The notes under the pieces are model-generated. The model was not told the origin of the DNA and searched no databases. It saw only the letters and a program-made list of their open reading frames with translations. Source: an uncultured Bacteroidales bacterium (GTDB lineage: Bacteria; Bacteroidota; Bacteroidia; Bacteroidales; UBA932). From it: a stretch of 52,630 bases of DNA. The DNA lies in contig ONQP01000019.1 in NCBI GenBank assembly GCA_900319975.1, positions 1-52,630 on the forward strand, written 5' to 3'. Positions 51,721 to 52,630 of this stretch are shown piece after piece; position 1 is the first letter of the stretch, and each line of letters opens with the position of its first letter. Both the position numbers and the translations under genes were made by a program.

Positions 51721-52584
51721 TCTGGCGCTGTCTGACGGCTTCGAAAAGCAGGATGGCGGCCGACACGGACACGTTGAGCGAGTCCAGGCGGCCGAGCATC
51801 GGGATGCGGATATGCGCGTCGGCGGCTTCGCGCCAGACGTCGGTCAGCCCGGTGGACTCCGTGCCCATCACGAGGGCGGTGCCGACGGTCATGTCGCAAT
51901 CATAATAAAGGGAAGAATCCTGCAGCTGCGCCGTCAGGATGCGGATGCCGCGCGCCTTCAGGAAGGCGATGGCCTCGGCCGAGCTGCAAGCCACGCAGGG
52001 CACCGTGAACACGGCGCCGATCGATGCGCGGATCAGATTGGGATTCCAGAGGTCGGTCAGCGGGTCGCAGAACAGCACCGCGTCCACCCCGGCGGCGTCG
52101 GCGCTGCGCAGCACCGCGCCCAGGTTGCCGGGCTTCTCCACGCTCTCCAGCACGACCACCAGCGGCCGCTCCGGCAGCGCGAGGTCTTCGAGCCTGCGCT
52201 CCTTCGCCCGCACCTCCGCGATCACCCCCTCGGTCCCCTCCCGCATCGCGATCTTCGCATAAATTCTTTCGGGGATGCGGCAACTGCCTCGGAAAACCGT
52301 AGCCACCCTCGGCTCCGTAAGAGGGAGGGGCCCGCTTCCGAAGGAAGTGGGAGGGGTCCGGCGCAGCCGGACGTTTTCAGAGGCAGTTCGCCGCTCCCCG
52401 AAGCAAGAAACGAAGGACAGTAGAAGACGGTATCGATCTCGAAACCGGCGTCGATGCAATGCTGGAGCTCACGCCGCCCTTCGACCACGAAAAGACCGGC
52501 CTCGCGCCGCGCAGAGGACTTCTGCTGCAGCGCGAGCAACCGTTTGATCTTCGGATTCGAAGGAGAGGTGATCACTTCCGGCAT
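51713..52584 (-). pseudogene. SpoU/TrmH-family RNA 2'-O-methyltransferase, split by a repeat insertion
   Basis: The N-terminal substrate domain reads from ATG 52584 (MPEVITSPSNPKIKRLLALQ ... AGLFVVEGRRE ... IDTVFYCPSF). It then runs into a palindromic element (52269-52402). The rest continues in a different frame (RIPERIYAKIAMREGTEGV) through the complete SPOUT knot: VVVLESVEKPGNLGAVLRSA, NPNLIRASIGAVF, LVMGTESTGL and LNVSVSAAILLFE. The product would methylate a ribose in rRNA or tRNA. The element is about 134 bp (3n+2), which explains the frame change. Unless read by frameshifting, the gene is inactive; an independent C-terminal protein from 52459 is open but starts out of context. Confidence 0.75.
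52269..52402. mobile_element. Palindromic MITE/REP-like element in the methyltransferase gene
   Basis: The ends are inverted copies: TTCGGGGATGCGGCAACTGC (left, 52269 on) against the reverse complement of the right end, TTCGGGGAGCGGCGAACTGC, continuing CTCGGAAAAC against CTCTGAAAAC. Inside are more hairpins: GTCCGGC-GCA-GCCGGAC and CCCGCTTCC-GAA-GGAAGTGGG. It carries no gene. It is consistent with a non-autonomous palindromic repeat. No target-site duplication was identified with certainty. Confidence 0.65.
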
Positions 52585-52596
52585 AAGGCGTCGGAA

Positions 52597-52630
52597 TTAT
52601 TCTGCCTGGTCCTTGTTCTCTTTCTTCAGC
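52597..52630 (-). CDS. C-terminal end of an unidentified gene
   Basis: The last codons of a minus-strand gene cut by the window edge read LKKENKDQAE then TAA. Too short to identify. It precedes the methyltransferase gene by 12 bases. Confidence 0.4.
   Translation of the reverse strand, partial: LKKENKDQAE

Noticed and set aside
1-52630. CRISPR arrays, tRNA or rRNA genes, prophage or transposase genes
   Set aside because: No regularly spaced repeats, cloverleaf-like segments, rRNA motifs or transposase/integrase sequences were seen.

Overview
This window looks like chromosome of a GC-rich member of the Bacteroidales (phylum Bacteroidota). The evidence is several promoters of the Bacteroidota type (-7 box TAnnTTTG), an intact Bat/MoxR operon order, DUF4249 and SusC-style TonB proteins, GLPGLI and DUF3244-like proteins, and Bacteroidota-type ParC, PPDK and PhoH. 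The genus cannot be named from the sequence alone. The window cuts pnp at its left edge and an unidentified gene at its right edge.

Layout. 1-0.45 kb: rpsO-pnp (minus), with rpsO lacking its first helix. 0.5-6.8 kb: a plus-strand outer-membrane operon (exported protein, STN-TonB receptor, DUF4249 lipoprotein, MG2/plug protein). 6.8-10.2 kb: EF-hand membrane protein plus GT4 glycosyltransferase (minus). 10.4-11.7 kb: DUF389 membrane protein. 11.9-17.1 kb: ppdK, phoH and a PurM/PurL-like gene (minus). 17.2-24.2 kb: folC, a giant alpha-2-macroglobulin and a small barrel protein (plus). 24.3-32.3 kb: the Bat aerotolerance-type operon moxR-DUF58-hyp-batA-batB-batC-batD-batE (minus), with batD broken. 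32.3-40.1 kb: truA, then exbB-exbD-tonB-rluB-era-parC (plus), with a deletion fusing the end of exbD to tonB. 40.2-51.0 kb: a minus-strand accessory island. 51.1-52.6 kb: aroE and an rRNA/tRNA methyltransferase gene interrupted by a palindromic repeat.

The most interesting part is the island at 40.4-51.0 kb. It has a membrane-spanning TPR/HTH regulator, a small DUF3244-like exported protein, an Ala-rich 55-residue peptide, a stem-loop, an E. coli-type YcaO protein, an M48-type membrane metalloprotease, an ABC transporter (ATPase and permease), a GLPGLI protein and a large outer-membrane barrel receptor. From the YcaO gene to the receptor the genes overlap or lie within about 24 bases of each other. 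I read this as a candidate ribosomally made, YcaO-modified, exported peptide system whose putative core has no Cys or Ser. That reading is inference.

A second theme is damage in conserved genes: rpsO, batD and exbD/tonB each appear to have lost a short internal segment, which points either to assembly error or to real microdeletions. A third theme is TonB-plug-like sequence inside periplasmic MG2/alpha-2-macroglobulin proteins.
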